Shown here: positions 22,046 through 28,047 of the stretch, in pieces | Layout of the letters: the number at the start of each line of letters is the position of its first letter | Position numbering within the stretch: the first letter of the stretch is position 1 | Source of the DNA: a virus | Direction: 5' to 3' (one strand) | Length of the DNA stretch: 29,472 nt | Virus record (IMG/VR): IMGVR_UViG_3300027733_000156 | Span: 1-29,472 of that record | The notes under the pieces: generated by a model | The model's database searches: none | Told to the model about the DNA's origin: nothing | What the model saw: the letters and a program-made list of their open reading frames with translations, nothing else | Position numbers and translations under genes: made by a program

Positions 22046-22571
22046 TTTTTATTTGTTTTTTAATAGTAAGAATTGTATTCCTTAGGCTCCAGTAAGATAT
22101 TCCGACTTCTTTTGATAATTCAGTTACGCTCATTTTATCTATAAATATTTTATCATAAATAAATTTAATGTATAATAAATTGGCTTTTCTTTTATTGTAA
22201 TCGTAAATACTTTCAATTTCTGAATCAATATTAACCAGCCAACGTAATACAGCATCGTTTTTTTGATTAAAATCTATCTCGGAATAGTAAGTATCATCTT
22301 CAATAAAATCATTCTTTATTTCCTCTATTACAACTTTCTTTTTTCTAAAATCATCGTAATACATATTTTTTAAAACTACATAGACAAATATGAAATTTAC
22401 CTCATTATCTGCATACATCAAATCATTATTGTTTCGCTCGGTGTAATTGAAAATCTTGATGTACATTTCTTGAACATAGTCTTCTGCTTTGTCGTCAGCG
22501 CATCCAAAAGATTTTACATATTTTAGCCAAGTCAAATGTTTTCTAAAAAGTACATCAAGTATATTTTCCAT
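22011..22571 (-). CDS. Phage RNA polymerase sigma factor (sigma-70 family, ECF-like)
   Basis: A 186-residue protein with the two-domain plan of small sigma factors. The sigma-2 region includes CADDKAEDYVQEMYIKIFNY (24-43) and KNMYYDDFRKKK (68-79). The sigma-4 helix-turn-helix is at about 147-175 (MSVTELSKEVGISYWSLRNT). It would redirect host RNA polymerase, most plausibly to the late elements at 1349, 3985, 8109 and 15211. It starts one base after the ATPase stop. Sequence divergence from host sigma factors is high, so the call rests on motif pattern. Confidence 0.8.
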   Translation of the reverse strand: MENILDVLFRKHLTWLKYVKSFGCADDKAEDYVQEMYIKIFNYTERNNNDLMYADNEVNFIFVYVVLKNMYYDDFRKKKVVIEEIKNDFIEDDTYYSEIDFNQKNDAVLRWLVNIDSEIESIYDYNKRKANLLYIKFIYDKIFIDKMSVTELSKEVGISYWSLRNTILTIKKQIKNEIRRTNECIR

Positions 22572-23483
22572 CTATAAAAAATTTAATTGTGATTCCTTAA
22601 TACTACGCAATATAGATTTTCCTTGATAGGAGAACCCAACGGAATTTTGCAAAGCTACAATTTCAATTGGACTATCAATACTAGTAGGTCGCCCACCGGT
22701 TTCAATTTCTTTTACTTTCCGGATATGAATCATAGTAGTAGTATATAATTTCGGATGCAAAGTTAATCGGTGGATAACCATAAAATCATCGGCTCTATTT
22801 ACAAACTTTCCACCACCCTCTACATCGGAAGCCATCGGTGGCAAAGGATGCCCGGCATATTCGTGGTCTCTCTGATAAACCATTCTTAAAGCTGAAGTAT
22901 TTGCGTGAGTATTCAACCACATCGTTACATTATTTTCTTTGCAAAACATTCTCATTTCAGTACAAGCTTGGTAGTCATATTCGTGTCCACCCAAACTTTT
23001 CATTAATTCGTTATCTTTAATCAAAGCATTATAAGGATCAAGTAAAATTCCATCGTATTTGAATTCTTTTTTTACTTCCTTAAACATTCTTAAAGCAGTT
23101 TTAAAATCATACATAACGGTATTGTCAACAAATCGAAAGTGCTTATTTACAAATTCAGAGTGTGTTTTAAAATTAGCTTCTGACATTAAATTAATCGGTG
23201 TCTCATCTAAAAATTCAACTAGCTTCCGGATTAAGGAATACGAATCATTTTCAGAACTACAAACTAACCATTTAAGACTATGCTTAACAGAATAGCAAAG
23301 CATTAAATATAAAATAGAAGTTGTCTTTCCTACGTTTGCGTGACCCAATACAATATTAAAATTTGATGCTTTAAATCGGATATGCTCATCCAAATCCGGA
23401 ATGCCTAGCTTTAATCCATCTTTTATTTTTCCACTCCGGATATTCCGAATTATATCCAATTGTTTATTATAGTCTATTAACAT
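22572..23483 (-). CDS. RecA/DnaB-fold ATPase, probable replicative helicase-like
   Basis: A 303-residue ATPase. Walker A is GHANVGKTT (47-55), Walker B is GILLDPYNAL (145-154), and a sensor-like MWLNTHANTSALRMV follows at 188-202. The order matches DnaB/Twinkle C-terminal domains; the N-terminal primase-binding domain is missing. A helicase or helicase-loading role at the fork, or a RecA-like recombination role, is possible. It lies after the terminator at 23502. Confidence 0.8.
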   Translation of the reverse strand: MLIDYNKQLDIIRNIRSGKIKDGLKLGIPDLDEHIRFKASNFNIVLGHANVGKTTSILYLMLCYSVKHSLKWLVCSSENDSYSLIRKLVEFLDETPINLMSEANFKTHSEFVNKHFRFVDNTVMYDFKTALRMFKEVKKEFKYDGILLDPYNALIKDNELMKSLGGHEYDYQACTEMRMFCKENNVTMWLNTHANTSALRMVYQRDHEYAGHPLPPMASDVEGGGKFVNRADDFMVIHRLTLHPKLYTTTMIHIRKVKEIETGGRPTSIDSPIEIVALQNSVGFSYQGKSILRSIKESQLNFL

Positions 23484-23489
23484 ATTTTA

Positions 23490-23501
23490 TTTTTAGTGAT
23501 T
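23490..23501 (-). promoter_or_regulatory. Early leader motif before 23483
   Basis: On the minus strand AATCACTAAAAA precedes the ATG by six bases. Ten bases match the complement of the candidate small RNA. It directly follows the T tract of the terminator. Confidence 0.45.
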
Positions 23502-23527
23502 AAAAAAAACCGGCAGTTTCCTACCGG
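23502..23527 (-). terminator. Rho-independent terminator after the SSB-like gene
   Basis: On the minus strand CCGGTAG, tetraloop GAAA and CTGCCGG form a 7-bp stem (one G-U) followed by eight T. It lies nine bases after the SSB-like stop. No promoter fits between it and the helicase gene, so it probably attenuates the early transcript. Confidence 0.9.
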
Positions 23528-23535
23528 CATCTAAA

Positions 23536-23892
23536 TTAGAATGATAAATCATCATCAAATTCCTCAATACTTTCCTCTATCAATTGTTTTTTTATTCTGT
23601 CCGGCATAAAAGATTCTGATGATAATTCTTTTTCGCCTTTCTCAATTTTCCACCCATCAAGGTTTACATAATATTTTCCTTGCCATTCCGTTCCTCTAAT
23701 ATTAATTGAAATCTTTGCATATTGTCCTACTTCATATTTATCTAGGATTACGCATTTATCTTGCGTAAAATCAACCGGAATACTCTGTGGATATTGTGCA
23801 TCGGTCTTAATTACAATTTGTCGTTTTTTAAATCCTTTTGCACCAAAAGTTTCGGTTTCGCCAATTAGGATAATTTGTCCTTGAATTTCCAT
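23536..23892 (-). CDS. DUF3127-like single-stranded DNA-binding protein
   Basis: A 118-residue OB-fold-like protein. MEIQGQIILIGETETFGAKGFKKRQIVI and the KISINIRGTEWQGKYYVNLDGWKIEK segment match DUF3127, a Bacteroidetes family related to SSB. The C-terminus EEFDDDLSF resembles the acidic tip of SSB (DDDIPF) that recruits partners. It follows the Erf annealing gene by two bases; the two would act together on single strands in recombination and replication. Confidence 0.8.
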   Translation of the reverse strand: MEIQGQIILIGETETFGAKGFKKRQIVIKTDAQYPQSIPVDFTQDKCVILDKYEVGQYAKISINIRGTEWQGKYYVNLDGWKIEKGEKELSSESFMPDRIKKQLIEESIEEFDDDLSF

Positions 23893-23894
23893 TT

Positions 23895-24482
23895 CTATTT
23901 ATTTAAGAGTTTATTTCTAATTTCATCCGTAAGTATGTACTTCTTTTCAATTAATGCAATATCTCCACCACCGGCTACATAGTCAACGGCTTTGTAAAAC
24001 GCTTCCGTTCCGGATTCCATTTTAGGTTTTGTCTTATCAATTAATTGAGATTTTCCGTGAGTATTAGTAGCATCTGAATCCGCAGTATCGTCAATCAATA
24101 AAAGGTTTCCTAGTGCGTATTTTTTACCATAACTAGAAGTAGCACCATATCTTTGTGCCATAGCCATTCCTTTTTGTTCTAGATCAACTCCTACGATAGC
24201 TTGACAATCTATACTTTGCCCACTTTCACAATCCCAAATAGTGGCAACTGATTCAATAATAGGTGGATTCGCATTAATCAATCTTTCGTTAACCGTAAAG
24301 TAAACTACATACTTTTCATTAAAAGGTTTCAACGCTTCTAGAATAGCTTCAGCACTTCTAAAATAATAGTTCCCAAATTTATTAAAGGATGTTTTTTTAG
24401 CTTTAAACTCAATTTGTATTCTAGCCAATTTTTGTCCTAGACTTAAAGGATTGTACGCAATAATAGTTTTTTCAGTTCCCAT
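23895..24482 (-). CDS. erf: Erf-family single-strand annealing protein
   Basis: A 195-residue recombinase. FNKFGNYYFRSAEAILEALKP (33-53) and GATSSYGKKYALGNLLLIDDTADSDAT (113-139) are the diagnostic Erf motifs. It anneals complementary strands for recombination-dependent replication and genome circularisation, which fits the circular, terminally redundant molecule. The C-terminal 40 residues form a separate helical tail. The SSB-like protein and exonuclease complete the set. Confidence 0.93.
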   Translation of the reverse strand: MGTEKTIIAYNPLSLGQKLARIQIEFKAKKTSFNKFGNYYFRSAEAILEALKPFNEKYVVYFTVNERLINANPPIIESVATIWDCESGQSIDCQAIVGVDLEQKGMAMAQRYGATSSYGKKYALGNLLLIDDTADSDATNTHGKSQLIDKTKPKMESGTEAFYKAVDYVAGGGDIALIEKKYILTDEIRNKLLNK

Positions 24483-24483
24483 C

Positions 24484-24687
24484 TTATTTTATTTTTTTAT
24501 TAAAATTATAATTCACTTTACATCCGTAATATTGATTACTAACTACCTCTGCATCTACAACTTGCATTTCGTTAGTCAATCGTTCAATTTCGTCAAGTAA
24601 TCTCAAATTCTCAACTCTTAACGCTTCATTACTTTGCGATAGAAAATTCATCGCTTCTTTTGTGCCCCAATTCTCGTTTGTTCTCAT
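24484..24687 (-). CDS. Small coiled-coil protein
   Basis: A 67-residue protein. Residues about 15-47 (SQSNEALRVENLRLLDEIERLTNEMQ) have Leu heptads and predict a coiled coil. The end is basic (YNFNKKIK). No family recognised. It ends one base before the Erf start, and its ATG follows the leader motif ACTAAAAACT. Confidence 0.65.
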   Translation of the reverse strand: MRTNENWGTKEAMNFLSQSNEALRVENLRLLDEIERLTNEMQVVDAEVVSNQYYGCKVNYNFNKKIK

Positions 24688-24697
24688 AGTTTTTAGT
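24688..24697 (-). promoter_or_regulatory. Early leader motif before 24687
   Basis: On the minus strand ACTAAAAACT directly precedes ATG. The 11 bases ACTAAAAACTA (into the start codon) are complementary to TAGTTTTTAGT of the candidate small RNA. Confidence 0.45.
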
Positions 24698-24698
24698 T

Positions 24699-24887
24699 TT
24701 AATTATTAATATCACAATATTCATAGTATTCATCGTATCCGAGTGTATATTCAAGATTCGGATATTTTAATTGCCATTCCTTTTGAAGTGCTTTCGCTTC
24801 CGATTCAGTTAATAAAACCGTATGCACAATTCCCTCCTCGAGTAGCATCCATTGAGTATCAATTTTAGTAGTCATTTTTTCTATCAT
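24699..24887 (-). CDS. Small acidic protein of unknown function
   Basis: A 62-residue protein, with LLTESEAKALQKEWQLKYPNLEYTLGYDEYYEYCDINN. The Ser-Glu-Ala-Lys helix and Tyr-rich end are clear but not familiar. ATG 24887 overlaps the preceding gene; an internal ATG at 24875 (MTTKIDTQW) gives a 58-residue form. Confidence 0.6.
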   Translation of the reverse strand: MIEKMTTKIDTQWMLLEEGIVHTVLLTESEAKALQKEWQLKYPNLEYTLGYDEYYEYCDINN

Positions 24888-25092
24888 TCATTACTTCTAC
24901 AACAAAATCAAAAAATTCCTCAAATTGTGATTCTAATAACTCATCGGCATCTTGCCCATTTATTTTCAAGTTATAAATTTCCCATTCTTCAGAACAACCC
25001 GGATAGTCATAAGTTTGTATTTCTTCCGGAGAGTATGTGTACTCAAAATCAATATCTATCCCTTTGTAATTTACTTTGTCTTTATAAGCCAT
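24865..25092 (-). CDS. Small acidic protein of unknown function
   Basis: A 75-residue, strongly acidic protein (MAYKDKVNYKGIDIDFEYTY...). The ADELLESQFEEFFDFVVEVMNDR part is an amphipathic helix. Acidic small proteins of phages sometimes mimic DNA to block host enzymes; there is no direct evidence here. The start overlaps the end of the 53-residue gene upstream by 11 bases. Confidence 0.65.
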   Translation of the reverse strand: MAYKDKVNYKGIDIDFEYTYSPEEIQTYDYPGCSEEWEIYNLKINGQDADELLESQFEEFFDFVVEVMNDRKNDY

Positions 25093-25243
25093 TTTTATAA
25101 GTTTTAACGTTAATTTTTGCAGTCTTTTTTTCGGTAGCTACCGGTTGAATTTCAATTGTGATTTCAATATGTGTAAGTTCTTTATCACGTTTAAATACTT
25201 CTGCCATTTCCTCGTAAATCAATTTAAAATCTTCAAATCTCAT
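25082..25243 (-). CDS. Small protein of unknown function
   Basis: A 53-residue protein (MRFEDFKLIYEEMAEVFKRD...) with an N-terminal helix and a strand-rich HIEITIEIQPVATEKKTAKINV part. It starts near the RadC-like stop and overlaps the next gene by 11 bases, supporting a real coding sequence. Function unknown. Confidence 0.65.
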   Translation of the reverse strand: MRFEDFKLIYEEMAEVFKRDKELTHIEITIEIQPVATEKKTAKINVKTYKNGL

Positions 25244-25244
25244 A

Positions 25245-25658
25245 TTATGATTCTATTGTTGAATGGCTATCTTTCGTAAGTATAAAATGATCCAGTAAAA
25301 CAATATCAAATATTTTTAAACCGTCTTTTACTTTTTTAGTAGTTGCAATGTCAGCTTCACTAGCTTTTAAATTTCCACTTGGATGATTATGACATAGTAT
25401 AACTCCAGTTGCTAAACTTTCAATTGCATATTTTGCAATCAATCTTGTATCTACTACCGTTCCAGTTATTCCCCCTTGACTTATTTTAGCGTAACCGATT
25501 GTTATGTTAGAATTATTTAAAAGTAGAATAAAACAACTTTCAAAAATTTCAATATCATCTCCGTAAAATTGTCTTATTACATTAATTGCATCTTCTCCGC
25601 TTGTTATCTTTACTGATTGGAAATTAGTCTGTAAAGTTTTTAATTCAAATTTCTTCAT
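25245..25658 (-). CDS. RadC-like JAB domain protein
   Basis: A 137-residue protein with the JAMM metalloprotease-like motif: Glu40, then His90, His92 and Asp103 (CHNHPSGNLKASEAD). The central VVDTRLIAKYAIESLATGVIL matches RadC. It lacks the N-terminal helix-hairpin-helix domain of cellular RadC. Such proteins are common in mobile elements; the substrate is unknown and a link to DNA repair is not established. Leader motif AATCACTAAAAAC lies eight bases upstream of the ATG. Confidence 0.88.
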   Translation of the reverse strand: MKKFELKTLQTNFQSVKITSGEDAINVIRQFYGDDIEIFESCFILLLNNSNITIGYAKISQGGITGTVVDTRLIAKYAIESLATGVILCHNHPSGNLKASEADIATTKKVKDGLKIFDIVLLDHFILTKDSHSTIES

Positions 25659-25666
25659 TTTTTTTG

Positions 25667-25678
25667 TTTTTAGTGATT
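25667..25678 (-). promoter_or_regulatory. Early leader motif before 25658
   Basis: On the minus strand AATCACTAAAAAC then AAAAAAA precede ATG, the same arrangement as at 20241. Eleven bases are complementary to the candidate small RNA. Confidence 0.5.
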
Positions 25679-25682
25679 GATA

Positions 25683-25838
25683 TTATTTTATTGCGTTTAA
25701 AAGTTCTATTTGTGTTTTGTAAATTCTTGTTTTAGTCCCGTATGCTCTATTAGTCGCATAATAACCAGTTCTGATTCCACCAATAAATGTGACTCCTAAC
25801 TGAAATCCTTTTTTTCTTAATTTGTCTTGAATTGTCAT
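25683..25838 (-). CDS. Small basic protein of unknown function
   Basis: A 51-residue protein (MTIQDKLRKKGFQLGVTFIG...), with GGIRTGYYATNRAYGTKTRIY. The frame is open to 25991, but the ATG at 25838 follows a leader motif (ATTACTAAAAATA), and the upstream part is better explained by a membrane protein in another frame. Basic and Gly/Tyr-rich; could bind nucleic acid. Confidence 0.6.
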   Translation of the reverse strand: MTIQDKLRKKGFQLGVTFIGGIRTGYYATNRAYGTKTRIYKTQIELLNAIK

Positions 25839-25845
25839 AATATTA

Positions 25846-25855
25846 TTTTTAGTAA
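25846..25855 (-). promoter_or_regulatory. Early leader motif before 25838 (variant)
   Basis: On the minus strand TTACTAAAAA precedes ATG by seven bases; eight bases are complementary to the candidate small RNA. It overlaps the end of the tiny membrane gene. Confidence 0.35.
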
Positions 25856-25975
25856 TTATTTTCTTGATTCTATAAATATACATACGATACAAATCGCAAA
25901 GCATATTATTACTACTGGAACTAAATTTGATAACAATCCTATTGTTGCCGAAATCGGCATAATTACATTTCTCAT
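25856..25975 (-). CDS. Tiny membrane protein
   Basis: A 39-residue protein (MRNVIMPISATIGLLSNLVP...) with a membrane segment VVIICFAICIVCIFI (residues 21-35). It starts two bases after the preceding stop. A competing longer frame (25683-25991) runs through the same DNA, but the hydrophobic segment, start spacing and leader downstream favour this reading. Confidence 0.55.
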   Translation of the reverse strand: MRNVIMPISATIGLLSNLVPVVIICFAICIVCIFIESRK

Positions 25976-25977
25976 AA

Positions 25978-26220
25978 CTATTTTTCATCATTTATTAATA
26001 CAATTCTAACTTGACCTCTCTTATACTCAATTCTAGCCGGATTATCAGTATAAGCCCAATCATAGATTTCAAATCCTTGATTTAATAAATACTCATCTAC
26101 AATTAGATTATAGTTACCAAGAAATTGAATACCATATTGGTCAATAGTTCCGGTAAAGAAATGATTCAAATTTAGGTTTTCGGATACAAGGCTCCCCAAT
26201 TGTGCATTTAGTGCTTTCAT
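25978..26220 (-). CDS. Early protein of unknown function
   Basis: An 80-residue protein, MKALNAQLGSLVSENLNLNH..., with FFTGTIDQYGIQFLGNYNLIV. The frame reaches 26256 only with a TTG; the ATG at 26220 is chosen because two leader motif copies lie upstream and the promoter -7 element is at 26262. First gene of the early operon after the small RNA, so made early. No family known. Confidence 0.65.
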   Translation of the reverse strand: MKALNAQLGSLVSENLNLNHFFTGTIDQYGIQFLGNYNLIVDEYLLNQGFEIYDWAYTDNPARIEYKRGQVRIVLINDEK

Positions 26221-26239
26221 AATTTTTAGTGTTTTTAGA

Positions 26240-26251
26240 TTTTTAGTGATT
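26240..26251 (-). promoter_or_regulatory. Early leader motif before 26220 (two copies)
   Basis: On the minus strand AATCACTAAAAA and, 12 bases on, ACACTAAAAATT (26221-26232) precede ATG. The first has 10 and the second 9 bases complementary to the candidate small RNA. Confidence 0.45.
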
Positions 26252-26261
26252 TTCAACTAGG

Positions 26262-26291
26262 CAAAGATATAAAAAATTTGTTTATAACAAA
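26262..26291 (-). promoter_or_regulatory. Bacteroidetes-type promoter of the early operon
   Basis: On the minus strand TTTG (26291-26288), 18 bases, then TATCTTTG (26269-26262). Transcription should start near 26255, ahead of the ATG at 26220. It follows the terminator at 26322-26358. Confidence 0.85.
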
Positions 26292-26321
26292 ATAATTATG
26301 AAAAAAATTTTAAAAAAAAGC

Positions 26322-26358
26322 AAAAAAAAATCCTAACAACTTAATGCTAGGACTTTTT
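26322..26358 (-). terminator. Rho-independent terminator (works on either strand)
   Basis: On the minus strand AAAAA-G-TCCTA, a 12-base loop, TAGGA and nine T form an interrupted 10-bp stem. It ends the candidate small RNA and perhaps NinG. On the plus strand the same hairpin is followed by CTTTTT. Confidence 0.8.
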
Positions 26359-26421
26359 CAGTTTCACTAAAAACTAATAATTATGGTTAGAATCACAATA
26401 TTTGGAGCATATCGTAATAGG
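26323..26421 (-). ncRNA. Candidate small regulatory RNA
   Basis: A promoter (26427-26457) and a terminator (26322-26358) bracket about 100 bases with no convincing gene; the only start codon on this strand gives a 5-residue peptide. Near its middle the RNA carries TAGTTTTTAGTGAAAC (26376-26361). This is the reverse complement of the leader motif (T)CACTAAAAAC(T) of six early genes, with 8-11 bases of pairing. An antisense role is inferred; the existence of the transcript rests on the sequence signals only. Confidence 0.45.
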
Positions 26422-26426
26422 GTTTA

Positions 26427-26457
26427 CAAATATATAACATTCTTTTCAATAACCAAA
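26427..26457 (-). promoter_or_regulatory. Bacteroidetes-type promoter of the candidate small RNA
   Basis: On the minus strand TTTG (26457-26454), 19 bases, then TATATTTG (26434-26427) match TTTG-N19-TAnnTTTG. The -33 part lies in the last codons of NinG. The start would be near 26421. Confidence 0.7.
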
Positions 26458-26871
26458 CAATTTGTTTTTATTTTTATACAACTCTATTAATTCTGTCAAT
26501 TCAAAATCTTTTATTTTAAATTCATTCCTAGATTTTATCAATAGATTTTCTGCCGTTCCGGAACCATATAATTTGTTTAAATGTAAACCAAATTTGAATT
26601 GTTCTCCATATTTGTAAACATTACATCCAACGCATTGTACTTGGCAATTTAATTCATCCCACCTAGTCGAATAATGTTTTCTAGATTGAAAATGTCCGCA
26701 TTGTAATTTATTCCAATCATCTATTTTCCCACAAGTAAAGCAAGTTGATTTTCCATAAATCATAAATCGCTTCCGGATATATATACTAAATTCAATATCT
26801 AGTTTTTTTATTAGTGATGCCCTAGTCGGTTTTTTTACTTTTGCTACTTTTGGTTTCGGATTTAATGCCAT
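26446..26871 (-). CDS. ninG: NinG/Rap recombination protein
   Basis: A 141-residue nuclease-like protein. Zinc ligands are Cys44 and Cys47 (CFTC), Cys58-Gly-His60-Phe (CGHF), and Cys76, Cys80 and Cys83 (NCQVQCVGCN). CGHFQSRKHYSTRWDELN is the core of NinG, which acts as a resolvase or helps Rap/Red recombination. The N-terminal lysines and prolines are a basic arm. It is placed ahead of the early recombination genes, which it would serve. Confidence 0.9.
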   Translation of the reverse strand: MALNPKPKVAKVKKPTRASLIKKLDIEFSIYIRKRFMIYGKSTCFTCGKIDDWNKLQCGHFQSRKHYSTRWDELNCQVQCVGCNVYKYGEQFKFGLHLNKLYGSGTAENLLIKSRNEFKIKDFELTELIELYKNKNKLFGY

Positions 26872-26895
26872 AATTTTTTTGGTTTTTGCTTATAT

Positions 26896-26993
26896 ATATA
26901 TTATTATATATTATTATTATATATTATTATTATATATTATTATTATATATTATTATTATATATTATTATTATATATTATTATTATTATATATA
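26896..26993. repeat. 13-bp AT-only tandem repeat, candidate origin or regulatory array
   Basis: Six perfect 13-base units (ATATATTATTATT, starting at 26906, 26919, 26932, 26945, 26958 and 26971) with a 10-base partial copy before them and a degenerate end. It lies in the longest gene-free stretch (26872-27120, 249 bases), between late terminator and NinG. Pure A/T, easily melted. Each unit holds TATAAT on the minus strand. Confidence 0.9.
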
Positions 26994-27008
26994 GGAATTT
27001 TTCAAAAT

Positions 27009-27055
27009 TAAAAAATCTTACGATTAAGCAATTATTTTTTGCTAAAGGTAAGATT
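27009..27055 (-). terminator. Terminator at the end of the late/lysis transcript
   Basis: On the minus strand AATCTTAC ... GTAAGATT (8-bp outer stem, 27048-27055 with 27014-27021) encloses an inner AGCAA/TTGCT stem and is followed by a T run. It lies about 65 bases after the last late gene and insulates the early region. Confidence 0.85.
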
Positions 27056-27120
27056 AATTAACTTATTTGGTTTAATTTCTTAAAACCACTTAAAAATACG
27101 AAATAAAGCTATTTGCTCAT

Positions 27121-27321
27121 TTATTTAGATATTTTGTGTGCGAACATTTTAATTATTGTACTTGGTTTAATAAACTTACAAATTAATCGTAATATAAATC
27201 CAGCATTTGTAGTAGAATTACTTTCTGCATATCTTTGAGCAGCTTCGTCTAAAGATAATTTAATTGGCTCTGGTATTCTATCTAAATCTGACATATCGAT
27301 GTTTTTATTAAATATTTTCAT
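27121..27321 (-). CDS. Small protein at the end of the lysis cassette
   Basis: A 66-residue protein (MKIFNKNIDMSDLDRIPEPIK...), with LDEAAQRYAESNSTTNAGFILRLI and a basic C-terminus. Start overlaps the endolysin by 14 bases. A second ATG at codon 10 is possible. No family recognised; the amphipathic C-terminus could touch membranes, fitting a lysis helper, but that is speculation. Confidence 0.65.
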   Translation of the reverse strand: MKIFNKNIDMSDLDRIPEPIKLSLDEAAQRYAESNSTTNAGFILRLICKFIKPSTIIKMFAHKISK

Positions 27322-27769
27322 AATGTGTTTTTCCGTTAGTTTTTACAGACTTCAAAATCTGTTTTCTATTTTTTGTATTAGTATAAGATACGTGAACCCA
27401 GCTTGGATTCTTATCGTTTCCAAATTCCCAAATAAGCTGGTCAAATTCAAGATTCTTTTTAATATAATCAAATATCTCTTTGTTACTTGGCTTCCCAGTA
27501 TCTCCCATATCGATATCCATAGCTTGTCCAGAACAATGTTGGCTTGTAATACTGCCTTTTACGGCTTGATTTAAATTTAAAGAACGAAACGCACTTGAAA
27601 CTATAATTGGTTGCTTAAAATGCTCCCTAATAGGCTCAAACACCTTTTCAGCAAGTAATTTTAAATTTTCAATTACAGATAGGTTAGGATTATTGTTTAT
27701 AATTCCTAATTTATCCGCTTCTGCTGACTTAGTACATTCGTCTAATGTTAAGTGATTACTTATTTTCAT
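27308..27769 (-). CDS. Endolysin, M15-family peptidase
   Basis: A 153-residue cell-wall peptidase. Zinc ligands are His78 and Asp85 in SQHCSGQAMD and His126 in WVHVS, the M15 signature. SSAFRS at 58-63 is also typical. It cuts cross-links of peptidoglycan to free progeny. It has no signal peptide, so it needs the holin encoded just before it. The ATG lies inside the end of the holin gene. Confidence 0.9.
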   Translation of the reverse strand: MKISNHLTLDECTKSAEADKLGIINNNPNLSVIENLKLLAEKVFEPIREHFKQPIIVSSAFRSLNLNQAVKGSITSQHCSGQAMDIDMGDTGKPSNKEIFDYIKKNLEFDQLIWEFGNDKNPSWVHVSYTNTKNRKQILKSVKTNGKTHYENI

Positions 27770-27926
27770 CTTCTTTCTTTTTAGTTAATATTTTAATAAT
27801 CATAATTGATGTGTATAATATAGATAAACCTAATAAAAATACACGCATTGAGCTCTCTATGCTTGTGAAACTTAATCCAAAAATGGTCGTGTTTACTGCG
27901 AATAATTTTACGTTTTCGTGTGTCAT
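27756..27926 (-). CDS. Holin-like membrane protein
   Basis: A 56-residue protein (MTHENVKLFAVNTTIFGLSF...). Two hydrophobic segments (about residues 8-20 and 28-46), a short turn with TSIESS, and a charged KKKEDENK tail match small two-segment holins of Bacteroidetes phages. It makes pores for the endolysin. It overlaps the endolysin start by 14 bases, and its own ATG overlaps the preceding stop as ATGA. Confidence 0.8.
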   Translation of the reverse strand: MTHENVKLFAVNTTIFGLSFTSIESSMRVFLLGLSILYTSIMIIKILTKKKEDENK

Positions 27927-28036
27927 TTTTTTTCTTTTTTCAAATATTCTTGCATCTTTTGAATATTCGTATTTTTAATTTGATATTGTTTTTTCTCTGT
28001 TTTATTTTCTGTATTATTTTTTTCTTTTCTTTCCAT
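27923..28036 (-). CDS. Very small charged protein before the holin
   Basis: A 37-residue Lys/Glu/Asn-rich protein (MERKEKNNTENKTEKKQYQI...), predicted disordered or helical. It starts 11 bases after the connector stop and overlaps the holin as ATGA. This spacing suggests that it is translated, perhaps to control holin production or timing. Confidence 0.55.
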   Translation of the reverse strand: MERKEKNNTENKTEKKQYQIKNTNIQKMQEYLKKEKK

Positions 28037-28047
28037 AATTTTTTATT

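Noticed and set aside
25683-25991. Single 102-codon gene
   Set aside because: An ATG at 25838 with a leader motif, and a 39-codon membrane protein in another frame with two-base spacing to the previous stop, explain the region better.
25978-26256. Start of the early protein at 26256
   Set aside because: It is a TTG at the expected transcription start, without leader; the ATG at 26220 has leader motifs.
26879-27061. Plus-strand 60-codon frame over the AT repeat
   Set aside because: It is low-complexity Tyr/Ile translation of the repeat, with no promoter or leader.
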